Source of the DNA: Incurvaria masculella
Lineage: Eukaryota; Arthropoda; Insecta; Lepidoptera; Incurvariidae
DNA: 64,000 nucleotides
Assembly (NCBI GenBank): GCA_946894095.1
Contig: OX335646.2
Coordinates: 14,812,077 to 14,876,076, forward strand
Reading direction: 5' to 3'
Part shown: positions 26,201 through 37,332 of the stretch, one piece after another
Numbering within the stretch: the stretch's first letter is position 1
Layout of the letters: each line of letters opens with the position of its first letter
Program-made: the position numbers and the translations under genes
Notes under the pieces: model-generated
What the model saw: the letters and a program-made list of their open reading frames with translations, nothing else
Databases searched by the model: none
What the model was told of the DNA's origin: nothing

Positions 26201-29200
26201 TAAAGCTATTTTGAGCAACATTTTGGATCTCTGACAAGAAATATAGCCATGATCTTCTTTCCACGTTTGTATAGGGAGTTGAGGGGAAAGGCCCACCTTA
26301 GGTGTCGATTAAAATAAATCAGCACTTCGTGAAAACCAGGCTAAATCTTCTGTAATTGCACAATAAATAATGTAAGAGTATTTCTATATTTCTTAGTATT
26401 GCTGGATATACATATAAAGAGGGCTAATATCACATCTACTGCTACAACACATTACAGTACATTACCGAATAGTATTCCCATTATTTGAGCACATCTAAAT
26501 AAAACTGGAAGGTACTACGTAAACTGGAAGGCGATACCGGTGGGTTTACCCCTACCATCAAGCAGGGAAACTTGCAGCTTCACATGAGTGAAAACATGAA
26601 GTTCGTACGATAAAATATGGTTGTCTTGTCATAATTCACAGGCACAACACTGGTGACATTTACGTTCCCGTTCCTGTTCATACGGTGCTGGGGCTGCCAC
26701 GTGGAGAGCGACAGCGCCTACCTGAACTGGTGGATGCCGCTCTACTACGCGACGCTCATCACATTCTTCCAGATCGGCTGGGCGGCCGTGCAGATCTCGC
26801 ATCTCTCCATGATTCCAGACATTACAGACAGTCTTCACGTTAGAAATGAACTCACATCTATTAGGTACCTCAAAGACACGAAGTGTAATATTACTTCTTG
26901 GTAGGTTAAGCCGAGCAAGTAAATCGTTAAATAACTAAACTATAAACTGGTTGTACTTATTTCTATCTGAACAACGTGGCCGCGGTTCTGTAGGTCATTT
27001 AACAGATCCTGAAAAAATAATGACTATGCCCTGGCTACTATTCAGTTTTTATTTATGTTTAGTCTGTATTAACACGGAAAATGTTTCCAGATACATGGCA
27101 TCGGTGTGTTCCAGCCTAACAGTGTACATCATCACATGGATAGTTTTAAAAGCAACTAACTACAGCAGATACATTGGACCCAACGATGATTATAAATTTA
27201 GGGTGAATACAATTTAAGAATAATTAATGATTTTATTCTAAATTAGTTTGCAAGTAAATTGACCAAATATTACAATAATTTATTATAACGATTTACTAAT
27301 TTCAAAAAGACAATTTTCGAATGTTTTAAAGGATAGGTTTTTAAAACCGCTTGCAATGAGAATCTACTAATCTAATGAATATTAAAATATTACAAAACTA
27401 TCCAGGGTTAACTTATTTATTTTTGAATCACATTAGTAAAATAGTTCTTGACTTTAAATATGCCCCTCAAATGTTTACAGAAGTATGAATAACCCTTACT
27501 TGCAACATATTTGCCTCTATCGTGAAAGCGAAAAGGGATGTATTGTTGCGATTATGCTCTATCTTTTCCCTCCCGTCTGCAGATTATTTCTCAGTTCAGT
27601 TCACACTGCAGCTATGAATCTGTTTACTTGAAACAAAATCAAATACTACGGAAAAAACACTACCGATTGCATTTACTTAGTTAACCAATTATGATTTCAG
27701 AATGTGTCGCTCATCATCACAGCCGTTGGAATCATTTGTGCAGCTCTCTTTCATTTTGGCTTCCGCATGAACGACTCAAGGCCTCTAGAAAGAATCAAAA
27801 CTAATTCCCAAAATGTAATCGGTATTGGGGATGTAGATGAACCGATACAGTCCAAGATTGTGTACTTCTTGAAGCAACCATTCCTCTACCATGCCAGCCT
27901 ACTGTACGTATACATTCAATACACCTTTGTTAGACAACATATAACGTTTAATTGACGTGACGAATGTTCTTTGCCTGCAATTTTTAACCTGTAATTTGGT
28001 TACAGGTACGTGTTCTCTCGCCTGTACTGGGCACTGACTATGGTGTACATGCCTCTTTACCTCGAGGAACGATTGGCCATCAGCCCCGAGGAGGGGTCGG
28101 AGATGGTCGCTACTGTGCCACTCGTTGTCTATGTTGCCTCCTTTTTCTCATCGTTTGTGCTCAAATACAGGGGCGACCGCTGCAGCAACCAGGTGATTTT
28201 CAGCTTGACACGGGGCGGTTAGCGTGTCTCGCGTTGCCTAGTAACTATGTTACCTCCGTCTCATCACTCGTGCTCGTATATATAGGCGATCATTGCAGGT
28301 ACCCGGCGATTCTCACTTATTCCTCCAAACCTTTGAAACATAGTGTAGACACTGTGAGAATATTACTTGTACATTCCCCGGTAACTTAAGCGGCGCCGCG
28401 GTGTATACTATTTTCGGTACCGGTGGCTTCACAATATATATTTTGATAGTCTTGTTGGAGATATCCCACATATTTTTAACCAGTGCATGGCATAAGAGGC
28501 GACTGGGGTTCTTCGTTCGTGGATCGGATACCACGTAAAACCGTAGGTTCCCTTCCTTACTTACTGGGATTAACTACTTACTACCAGGACTAATCCCACT
28601 CTGGTTGGAAGCGGCAATGAAAATTATCTGTGTTTTCTCTCCAATTATATGTCGCCGTACGATATAAGGAAGGTCTTGGTATGTCACCTAGTTTCTAAAG
28701 TTCCTTTGTTTTTCCTTTTCCAGTAACGTTTTTGTTTCAATTTCAGTTGTTATATTTGGTGGGCAGCGGCATAAGTTTGTTTAGCTGTCTATGGATAGCT
28801 GTATTTATCTCCCCACAAGCGAGCACTGGTCAAATTTACTTTGTTGCTACAATTATGGGTAAGCTTTATTTTTGAAAGGTATATCTCTTAATATTCACGC
28901 TTTTATGAAGTAGTCACAGTTGTTACGTAAATTTATTATAATTTTATCGGAATGTGGATCCAATGTGAGAGAATACAACTACCATCTACGAATGTGTAAT
29001 GTTCGTTAATACATTATGAACATTTGTAGGTAGTTAAGAATCTGTCTCTTGCGATTATACGATCAAGCTGTATGGACGTGTTTCCTTTACTTCAGTGGCT
29101 GACGAGGATTTTAATGGACAATATCAGCTATAAACTACAAGTTTTAGTGAAAAGTGATCGCGGAAAAACATTTGTGCACGATGTCGATCGGAAAACTACG

Positions 29201-32200
29201 GGATTTCGATACGCAGACGGGCAACTGGTCTACCTACGTGGACCGGTTGGAGATGTACTTTGTCGCTAATGGTGTAAAAGATGAAGTGAAGTTACCGACT
29301 TTAATTGCGGTTATTGGTGAAAGTGCTTACGAATTGTTGTCGACGCTTGCAAGTCCAATAAAACCCAAAGACTTGACATACTCGGCGGCAGTGGACTTGT
29401 TACGTCACCATTTACAACCCAAGCCTTCACCGATGGCGGAACGCTACAAGTTTAGGCAAAGACGACAAGTACACAGTGAATCGATCGGTGATTACATCGC
29501 GGCCTTAAAAAAGTTGTCGAAGGATTGTGAATTCGGTCCGGCATTGGAAGACAATTTGCGAGACCAACTAGTGTGCGGGTTACGAAGTGACGTCATACGG
29601 CAGCGACTGTTTTCAGAAGAAAGTCTACTTAAGTACGAGAAGGCGGTTACATTATCATGTACGTTAGAAGCGGCGGAGCGGGATGCGGCTCTAGTGGAAC
29701 CATGCAACTCGGTGACGTCACAATCGGCGGGTCGGCCGAATGATGTCGAGATGCATGCGATGCGCACAGCTCATCGTCTATCAAACCGGTCTCGCGGCGC
29801 AAGAGGAGGCGGGGACGGCGGCGGTGGGGGCAGGGGCGCGGGGCGCGCCAGTGCCTGGGCCACTGCAACGTCATCGCCACATACGAACGATATTTGTGGA
29901 TCGTGCGGCGGGCGCGATCATCTCGCTAATTATTGCAAATTTAAGTCATATATTTGCAGCAAGTGTGGAACCAGGGGCCATTTGCGGCGAATGTGTGTTG
30001 ACAACACGTTATTGGCTAACAATGGCGGGAACAGGCAGCGACAAGGGAGCAGTCGGGGCGCATTCAGGTCGCGGGGCAGTGCCGGTCGTGTCGGAGAGGG
30101 CACTCACTACGTCGGGAGCTCGCAGGACGATGCGTGGAATGACGGTTTTGTGCGGTCGTCGGAAGAAGAGTTGGATGAGGAGCCAGTAATGCAAATGTCC
30201 TTATCTCAATATAAACCGGTGAGCATCTGTCTACAAGTAGAAAATAGAGATCTGATCATGGAAATAGATACAGGGTCTGCCTTATCATGCATAAGTAAAC
30301 AAACATACGACAAACTATTCAGTCACCTTCCAATATTACAATGTGATCTATCTTTAACTTTTTATGACGGATCTAAAGTAAAACCATTAGGATATTGTGA
30401 AACACAAGTTTATTTTAAACAGTGTAGCAAGTCGTTAGACTTGTATGTTATCAACAATGGTTCGACGACCTTATTAGGTAGACAATGGCTGGCAGAATTA
30501 GAAATAGATGTACCAAAATTCCATGTTAATTCATTGAATATTGCGGAAAACAATATTAATGAGATCAATAAACTGTATTGCAGTTACGCTGAGCTGTTTG
30601 ACGGCGGTCTGGGGCGCTTCACCGGTGGCGCGGCGCGCCTGCACGTGCGTCCGGACGCCGTGCCGGTGTACTGCCGCGCGCGACCCATGCCGTACGCGCT
30701 CCGCGAGCGCGTCGACGCCGAGTTGGACGCGATGCTGCGCGCCGGCGTCATCGAGCCAGTTGAGAGCTCAGAGTGGGCCACGCCGTTGGTAATTGTAAAT
30801 AAGCCGGATGGGGCTATTCGGATATGCGCGGATTATAAGGTAACTCTAAATCGGTTTTTGGCGGTCGACAAGTATCCTGTTCCAAAGATAGATGATTTGT
30901 TGGCTAAGTTAAATGGCAGCAAATATTTCAGTAAGATCGACCTTTCTCAAGCATATAATCAGATTGAGTTAGATGATACTAAAAAGTACACCGTAATAAA
31001 TACCCACAGGGGTCTTTTTATATACAACCGGTTGGTTTTTGGCCTGGCATCGAGTCCCGGCATTTTTCAAAGAATAATGGCCAATTTATTTAAGGATATA
31101 CCTGGGGTGGTTACGTTCTTAGATGATGTATTAGTGGCAACAGAATGTAAAGCTAGCCATCTGCGAATTTTGGAGAAAGTTATGTGTAGGTTGAGAGAAT
31201 TCGGATTGAGGCTAAAGAGAGAAAAATGTGCATTTTTTGTTGATAAGGTCAAGTATTTGGGGTATTTAATTGACAAAGACGGTATTCATGCAGATCAAGA
31301 TAAAGTTAAACCTATTTTGGACATGGAAATTCCGCGGGACGCGTCGGAATTGAGATCTTTTATTGGCATGGTGAACTTTTATAGTAGATTTATCAGAAAT
31401 CTGAGTAAGTATTTGTCACCACTTTACCATTTGCTTAAAAAAGATACCGTTTGGAATTGGGGAAAACACCAACAATGGGCATTCGGTGAGGTAAAACGAC
31501 GTTTGAGTGAGGCAGCCTCGCTTTGCCACTACGCGGCGGAGGCGCCGATGGTGGTGACGTGTGACGCGAGCGCGCACGGGCTCGGTGCGGTGCTGGCACG
31601 CCGAGACGGTGACGGCGGCGGCGCGGCCGGAGGGGCGGAGCGGCCCGTCATGTTCGCTTCACGAGCGCTAACGCAGGCCGAATTTAACTATAGTCAAATT
31701 CAAAAGGAGGCTCTGGCTATTGTTTTCGCAGTACTTGTACGGTCGCCATTTCTTATTGAGAACAGATCACAAACCGTTGGTGACAATATTTGGGCCTCAT
31801 CAGGGAATCCCGAGTATGACTGCAAGTAGGCTTCAAAGATGGGCTCTGATCCTAACGGCTTACGATTTTGATATCGAATATGTCCGCTCTAGCGAAAACG
31901 TAGCTGATGCGCTGTCACGGATGATTGCGGCTCACAAAGAAAATAAATCAGGGAACGAGCAGGAGTGCCCGGAACAAACATATTTACATTTTGCTTCCGA
32001 GGCCCTACTATTAGATTATAATAAACTAAAACACGAAACTGCCAAGGATCCAGTCCTAGGTAGGATTTTGAGTTACATCCGGACCGGTTGGCTTCAAGAA
32101 AATGAAATAAGTGAACTGAAACCTTACTTTAACCGAAGGCACGAACTGTATGAAGAATTGGGATGTGTCATGTGGGGCCACAGGGTCGTCGTGCCGAGGC

Positions 32201-33249
32201 AGTGTACCGAGCGGGTGTTGAGGGAGCTGCACGATTCGCATATGGGTATAACTAAAACCAAACAGATAGCACGCAGCTACGTGTGGTGGGGCGGGATCGA
32301 CGAGGCGGTGGAGGCGGTGTGTCGCGCATGCGCGGTGTGCGCGCGCGTGGCCGACGCGCCGGAGCAGCACGCGCCGCACGCCTGGCCCTGGCCCGACCGG
32401 CCCTGGTCGCGGCTGCATCTCGATTTCCTAGGTCCGCTCGGGGGCGTCACTTACCTCGTCATTGTCGACGCGCACTCGAAGTGGATAGAAATAAGTAAAG
32501 TGTCTTCGACGTCAGCTAAAGTTGTTATAGGTAAGTTGCGGGAGTTATGGGCGCGTTTTGGATTACCTAAACAAATAGTTAGCGATAATGGACCCCCATT
32601 TTCTAGTGAGGAGTTTGGGAGATTTGTAAAAGATAATGGAGTAGAACACGTTTTCTCTGCACCTTACCATCCGTCATCGAACGGGGCAGCCGAAAATGCA
32701 GTAAAAATTTGTAAAAAGGTAATTAAGAAAGCCATTATACAAGGACTCGATACGGACACGGCTCTCAATAGGTATTTACTTATGTACCGGAACACGGAAC
32801 ATTGCACGACGGGCGAGAGTCCGGCGAAGTTGCTGCAGGGGCGGGCGCTGCGGACCCGCCTGGACTGCCTCAAACCGGAACGCGGCGCGCGCGTGCGCAC
32901 GCAGCAGCGGCGGCAGGAACTCGCGGCCGGCGGTGCTCACCGCCACTTCCTCCCCGGGGCGCCGGTGTGGTATCGTACTTACCGTGGGGGTATTGTTAAG
33001 TGGTTGAAAGGGAAAATCGAAAGCCGATTGGGACAGACCGATTACAATATTTTAACTGAGGACCAGGCGGTGGTGCACAGGCATGCCGACCAGATAAAAG
33101 TGCATTCGGATAGGAACATAGTTTTGGAACAGGAACAGGTCGTGGATAAACCGCCCAAGAACCGATCGTATCTCGTGTATCCGGGTGACCCTGTCCCGGT
33201 GCCAACGGTGTCCGAGCCGACGACGCCGGACGCGCCGCAGCGTGTGGCG

Positions 33250-33282
<33 letters not shown>

Positions 33283-36069
33283 ACGGGGGAGCGCGCGGCA
33301 CCGCCGACGTCTCCGCGACGGCCGCCTGCCGCGGAGACGTCGCGGGTCTCGCCCGCCCAACCGGCGGGGCGCCTTGGTCCGCGTATTCGTAAGAAACCAC
33401 AATTTTATGGTTTTGATTTTGATTAAGATAATTGAATACTGTATTATTTTCCTATATTTGTTGAAGCTAATGATACCTTATGAATGTGTTTTGTGGTCTT
33501 GTTTTGTCAATTTAGTTTTTGTTTAATATTCTTTTTTTGTGTACATTGTTAATTAAGGGTGGAGGTGTAATGTTCGTTAATACATTATGAACATTTGTAG
33601 GTAGTTAAGAATCTGTCTCTTGCGATTATACGATCAAGCTGTATGGACGTGTTTCCTTTACTTCAGAATGTACCTACTTTTATGGATTCCTTATTCTAAT
33701 AATGAAAACCAATTTAATAAATCTAAAGGAGAATATGTAACCAAATGAAGTTAGGTAGGTATTATAGCAAAGATATGTATATCATGTAGGCTAGCTGTTA
33801 TCGTAAACGTGGTCGAAATAATAAGTTAACATTGAACTTTACTGTGTGAATATATACTAAATGTTTAGCAGATTTTTGAGGTTTATGGTTATCATTTTAA
33901 TTACCGACTGTGCAAAACGGAAACGCCAAGAACGGTTAAAGAGGTATTTTAAACGTTCTTGAGAAGCGCATTGGTACTTGTCTCTGACATATGGATCATT
34001 CTTTATCGGGATTCTGAACGCTCATAAAAGAAGTAGAAAATGTTTGCTGGCTCGATTTTCTCAATCAAGCCAGTTATTGAAAAAAAAAAAACAGTATTAT
34101 TTATCGAAGCTCATTTTCAATAATCTCCAACGAATTGTGGATTACCTACTGTGTAAATTTTACAATAATATTTTCTGAATAAATAAAACATAATTAGTTA
34201 TATTGATCTAGCACTGCTTTTGTTTCTATATGAGAATTGGCATTGTTCTTTTATTGTCTCATATAAAAGTTCCAGGGCTTGTTCCTCCCGCGACACTCAA
34301 TCGACATAACCGGTTTTATAGACGGAAGCATTACGGAGTATTATTATTCAAATTAATTATTTAATTCTTCTTTTCAATTAGTCTTCGCTTTGACAAACGC
34401 TGTAAAGGCAGTTTTCTCGACTGAAATATTCCTGATTCATGAGGACGGAATTCCAAGAATACGCCTTTTTGGGGACACGTGTCGGCTTCACGTTGAGCAT
34501 ACGAGCTGTTCCTGATATTCCACTTGTTGATAACAGGCACCGGCAGCACAGTGACCATGGTGACCAGCCTGTGCATCACCGCGGACCTGATCGGGCCCCA
34601 CACGCAGCACGGCGCCGCCGTCTACTCCATCGTCACATTTGCCGACAAACTGGTGACTGGAGTCGCTGTTGTTGTCATCGAGATCTTGTAAGTGGGCTGC
34701 AGTCAAGGAGCTAACTATTCCATCGTCAGATATAATATTATAAAATTATAAGTGCACCTTAGTCACTACCGCCAAGGATAGCTCAATATCTTTATACTAC
34801 TATACTATACTACTATACTAGGTACTTTATACTAACAAGATAAGGTCCTGCGTGGAGTATTGTTCGAACTTGTGGGACGGCTCAGTCGACGATCCCGAAG
34901 TGTCCCCGAATTTAGAGATCCTTCAACTCCGAAGTGATATAGGGTCTCTATCGGTATTCTATCGTCTTTACCATGGATAATGCTCGTCGGAGCTACATAA
35001 CCCTTCGTTCAACGCGTCGGAAAACTATGGAATGAACTCCCTTACGAGGTATTTCCCCCAAGTACAACCTGGGATTCTTCAAACATGGAGTGAAGAAGCA
35101 CCTGGTCGACCAGCATTGTTTTTCGCAGCCCCCCTGTAAGTTCGAGATCCCATGGGCGTCGTCGGGCGTCCCCCACATGCCGCGCTTATTATAAAAAAAA
35201 ACTTTAGTTACAAGCGATAATTTCAATTTACTGAAGCTATGAAAGTGCCCTATTTTCATAACCAAGGTAGATCGAAGAGCCTAGACCTATTGAAGATCGC
35301 CGCTTTGAGTAAGATGGCCTTCGAAATTTGAATAAATGATCGGAAATTTAAAGAACGCGACTGCTAAACAAAGCTTGCCAAGTTTTGCCGCCTCCCTATT
35401 TTTGCCGTCCTAGGCTTGGTGGCTACCCGACCTATAGACATTCTCTCTCTCTCTGCCGCGGCCTATACGGCCTATTGAAGTGCTTAAATTACAGCAAAGA
35501 TATAAAGTCACAGGAAATCTATGATTAGAAATGTTTAAGCAATACATCATTTGTCCACTGGCCTATGCACAATTTTGCACGGCTCGTCTTCGGTCCTAAC
35601 GTTTCCCTATCCCTAAACGTTGTCAGATTAGTTTTTTTTTTATATCACTTGAATATCACTTTATATCACATATAGATTTTTTTCTAAATATCTGCATTTT
35701 TCAGGACATAAATAATGGAAAATGAACTTAACATAAAAAGACAACTTTTTTCCAATGTTCATCAGCCAGAATTTTCCAATATAAAAACATAGCAACCTAG
35801 AAAACATTAAGAGCATAGAAACAGTTATCGCCCGTTGTATGGGGAATTGATAGAATAACGACTATCTTAAAGATAATTTTGTTTCATTACGCGATCGTGT
35901 TCTAAAAATATACATTTTCATGACTTACAGCAAATGCGCCAACACAGCCGAGTGTCCGCAGTACTACCGGGTGGTGTTGACGTACGCATGTGGCGCATGC
36001 GCAGTGCTGGGCCTACTCTCGCTGGCCGTCGCGCAGGCCACGCTGCGGGGACGGCGAGGCTCCCACTAG
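23246..36069 (+). CDS. MFSD12-like major facilitator superfamily transporter, ten exons
   Basis: Exons: 23246-23349, 24423-24592, 25075-25158, 26642-26864, 27091-27202, 27701-27903, 28006-28192, 28747-28858, 34537-34687, 35931-36069. All introns are GT-AG, phases agree throughout, and the sum is 495 codons with stop (494 aa; vertebrate MFSD12 is ~480). Exon 2 gives GLGHVYNDLCAAMWF, exon 3 GQVVDALATPVVG then ADK, exon 4 FFQIGWAAVQISHLS and exon 9 ITADLIGPHTQHGA, all hallmark MFSD12 positions. About twelve hydrophobic segments span the protein after a ~45-residue polar N-terminus. In mammals MFSD12 sits in lysosome/melanosome membranes, is needed for cysteine import and affects pigmentation; a similar role here is inference. 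Intron 8 is expanded to 5.7 kb by a retrotransposon. The call of family is firm; the exact orthologue is less so. Confidence 0.92.
23711..24016 (-). repeat. Dispersed ACGG / GGGTTCCGTACC repeat in MFSD12-like intron 1
   Basis: A full-length reverse copy. It runs from TTTTTAGGGTTCCGTACGC through the CCGTCCGTCCGTCTGTC tract and TATCTCATGAACCGTAAT to GGTACGGAACCC, ending with GAGT/CGACTCGCACTTGGCCGG. Inverted GGGTTCCGTACC motifs lie near both ends. Non-coding. Confidence 0.85.
25585..26300 (+). repeat. Dispersed repeat interrupted by a second repeat, intron 3
   Basis: 25585-25890 (GAGGATGTAACATGTCCACAAAG on) and 26190-26300 (ATTTTGGATCTCTGACAAG, CATGATCTTCT, CACGTTTGTATAGGGAG) match, in order, one continuous copy at 53273-53645. 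The block between them, 25897-26060 and some flank, is an inverted relative of 8760-8965. So a younger repeat has inserted into an older one inside the MFSD12-like intron. Confidence 0.6.
28245..28322 (+). repeat. Degenerate duplicate of the exon 7 / intron 7 boundary
   Basis: It aligns with 28129-28212, the last ~60 bp of exon 7 plus its donor, sharing CTATGTT-CCTCC, TCTCATC, GTGCTC, GGCGA, TGCAG and CGATTCTCA-like blocks with small gaps. It is not needed for the reading frame. Confidence 0.5.
28460..28700 (+). repeat. Dispersed repeat copy in MFSD12-like intron 7
   Basis: It shares GGATCGG, CCACGTAAAACCGTAGGT, GGGATTAA, GAAGCGGCAATGAAAAT and ATATAAGGAAGGTCTTGGTATG with a copy at 55290-55560 and, reversed, with 62222-62440. 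Non-coding; class unknown. Confidence 0.6.
28995..29094 (+). repeat. 5' LTR of the mag-like element
   Basis: TGTAATGTTCG ... TTACTTCA, 100 bp, identical to 33566-33665. If the next shared base (G) is counted the repeat is 101 bp, but the TG...CA ends and 5-bp duplication favour 100. Confidence 0.92.
29096..29110 (+). other. Putative primer binding site
   Basis: TGGCTGACGAGGAT follows the 5' LTR after one base. It is close to the complement of the 3' end of an insect serine tRNA with a GACGAGG acceptor stem, apart from one extra base after TGGC. The tRNA comparison is from memory, so the identity of the primer is tentative. Confidence 0.5.
29181..31829 (+). pseudogene. mag-like gag-pol, part 1: gag, protease, RT, start of RNase H
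   Basis: Chosen start is the ATG at 29181; the open frame extends slightly upstream without an ATG. In order: a gag domain; two CCHC zinc knuckles of the CX2CX4HX4C form (about 29906-30000); a retroviral-type aspartic protease with the DTGS active site near 30270; a reverse transcriptase with FLDD at about 31117-31128; and the start of RNase H with a TCDAS motif near 31558. The frame then shifts inside RNase H at about 31730 and runs out at 31829. The remainder of pol continues in another frame. Loss of a short segment there, of a length not divisible by three, is the simplest explanation, so this copy probably cannot make an intact polyprotein. Confidence 0.88.
31720..33426 (+). pseudogene. 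mag-like pol, part 2: end of RNase H and integrase
   Basis: Continues pol in a different frame, overlapping part 1 by ~110 bp without an ATG. It carries the end of RNase H (a TDHKPL motif), then the His-Cys zinc-binding domain of integrase (about 32230-32345), then the catalytic core with the expected two aspartates and glutamate (about 32420-32700; DNGPPF and PYHPSSNG are visible). The C-terminal part includes a run of alternating Gly-Ala residues near 33250 and ends at TAA 33424-33426. There is no envelope gene downstream. Confidence 0.88.
33555..33565 (+). other. Polypurine tract
   Basis: AAGGGTGGAGG lies directly against the 3' LTR, the expected place for plus-strand DNA priming in LTR retrotransposons. 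Confidence 0.75.
33566..33665 (+). repeat. 3' LTR of the mag-like element
   Basis: Identical to 28995-29094, and followed by the second copy of the GAATG target duplication. Confidence 0.92.
34835..35203 (+). pseudogene. 3' fragment of a non-LTR retrotransposon (reverse transcriptase tail)
   Basis: In one frame 34845-34980 reads RSCVEYCSNLWDG ... LEILQLR ... SLSVFYRLYHG, the conserved region after the reverse transcriptase domain in Jockey-type insect elements. It then changes frame, and a GC-rich segment ends in an A-rich run near 35195-35203. It is degenerate, with stops and frame changes, and lies in intron 9 of the MFSD12-like gene. Confidence 0.65.
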
Positions 36070-36310
36070 ATCTACACCCTCCTGACTGTATCGAAATATA
36101 TCATGTACAAAGATACAAATATGTTTTCTGCTACCCTGCCCCTACATTAGTACTTTATATATAGCTCGATTGATTTAAGTTGTGGCGAAATACAATTACA
36201 GTACGTTTCTTTTTATTCGAGCACATTTTATAGTCACATGTCGTCGTTGTCACCATACTTGCTATATAGGCCAATGAATGAAGCTAAAATTTGGGGCTTA
36301 CCAAAGCACT
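36070..36310 (+). other. 3' UTR / flank of the MFSD12-like gene
   Basis: AT-rich sequence between the stop codon and the next element. No perfect AATAAA is seen here. An AATAAA-like ACGAAATACAATTAC stretch (36183-36200) is a weak candidate, so the transcript end is not fixed. Confidence 0.3.
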
Positions 36311-36920
36311 AAATCGTCCGTCCATGAAATCTTCAGAATGTGTACAAATACAGGTTTTAAAAATGAATGACTAAGAATCTAACAATTTTTTTTCCCGGAA
36401 CTTAGGTATTTTGGCCAAAAACACAAAATATGCGGTATCATTTGCTGCAAAAATGGCCCGCCAAATTTCTTTTCAATGTCTAATAAAATGGGTTAATAGG
36501 TATATATGTGTTCAGGAATCCAACAATTTTTTTACACAAAAGCGAGTTTTTTTTAAAAAATACACAGTTTTCGCTCTCATAAACTCGGCAGAATTGGGCA
36601 GCCCAATCTGTCGTCACACATTTGTTTTTAATTCTTATCAGATCGATAATTTCAACGAATCCAACAAATTTATTACTGGCAACACATATATTTTGCTAAT
36701 GGCCAAATAAAGTAAACGGCATAATTTGCCCGCCTATTTTTTAAATTATAATGATAATAAATGATATAGACGAACATACTTTTAACAGAATCCAACAAAA
36801 AATTTACATGCCAGTCAGTTTTGCAGCGTATAACGTAACATTGAATTTCGCGCTAAAATAGCTTGGCGAAAGCGGGTGGTAGGCGGCGCGGTGCGGAGGC
36901 AGTGCGGAGCGGTGGCGTGG
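36311..36920 (+). repeat. Left outer inverted arm with ~141-bp subrepeats
   Basis: Contains four copies of GAATC(C/T)AACAA at 36375, 36516, 36657 and 36788 (spacing 141, 141, 131). About 80 bp after the first and second, and 70 bp after the third, lies a GGCCCGCC-like box. The intervals are diverged direct repeats. The matching motifs on the right arm have mirror spacing. Confidence 0.8.
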
Positions 36921-37308
36921 GAACGGTGGCGGCGGTAAGAAAGGGCTTAGCCTGTGTTAGTGATACCGATTACGAAGTAATTATTAGTATTATCTTTGGT
37001 GATACTTATGTATAGTTCGTTTTCATGCGTAGTACCTGCATAATGGACAAGAGTTTATAAGTGTGATGTGAAATTTAAATTAATTAATTCACCAATTTGA
37101 TAAAGGTATTATTCTTTTGTAATTGCTAGTGATCGTCGAATATACACATGTAAATGAGTAAAATACTTTGGTAAAGGTTGAATACAATTTGAGTTATTTT
37201 ATTTTTATGCAAGATGATTCCGCGAAGATAAATCACTGAAATTAGATAAACTACATATTTATAATTCACAAATTGATTCACGGTGGATTAAACATACATT
37301 CATGAATG

Positions 37309-37332
37309 AAGAACGTGATATATCACGTTCTT
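37309..37332. repeat. 24-bp perfect palindrome
   Basis: AAGAACGTGATA is followed immediately by its exact reverse complement, with further imperfect pairing of TGAAT / ATTCA outside it. It sits in the left spacer between the outer arm and the inner inverted pair. Confidence 0.85.

Larger units (their letters stand above)
28995..33665 (+). mobile_element. mag-like Ty3/gypsy LTR retrotransposon in MFSD12-like intron 8
   Basis: A complete 4.67-kb element with 100-bp LTRs beginning TG and ending CA, flanked by a 5-bp target duplication GAATG (28990-28994 and 33666-33670). The two LTRs are identical base for base, so insertion is recent. Domain order is gag with two zinc knuckles, protease, reverse transcriptase, RNase H, integrase, as in Ty3/gypsy. 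The very short LTRs, ~4.6-kb size and lack of an envelope gene fit the mag lineage first described in the silkworm. It lies in the same orientation as the host gene, in an intron. Confidence 0.93.

Noticed and set aside
29492..30792. Reverse-strand and alternative-frame open frames across the mag-like element.
   Set aside because: They are by-products of GC-rich coding sequence on the plus strand.
23246..36069. Naming the transporter as the orthologue of the silkworm red egg pigment transporter.
   Set aside because: Both are MFS proteins linked to pigment, but I cannot show orthology from this sequence alone; only the MFSD12-like family call is supported.
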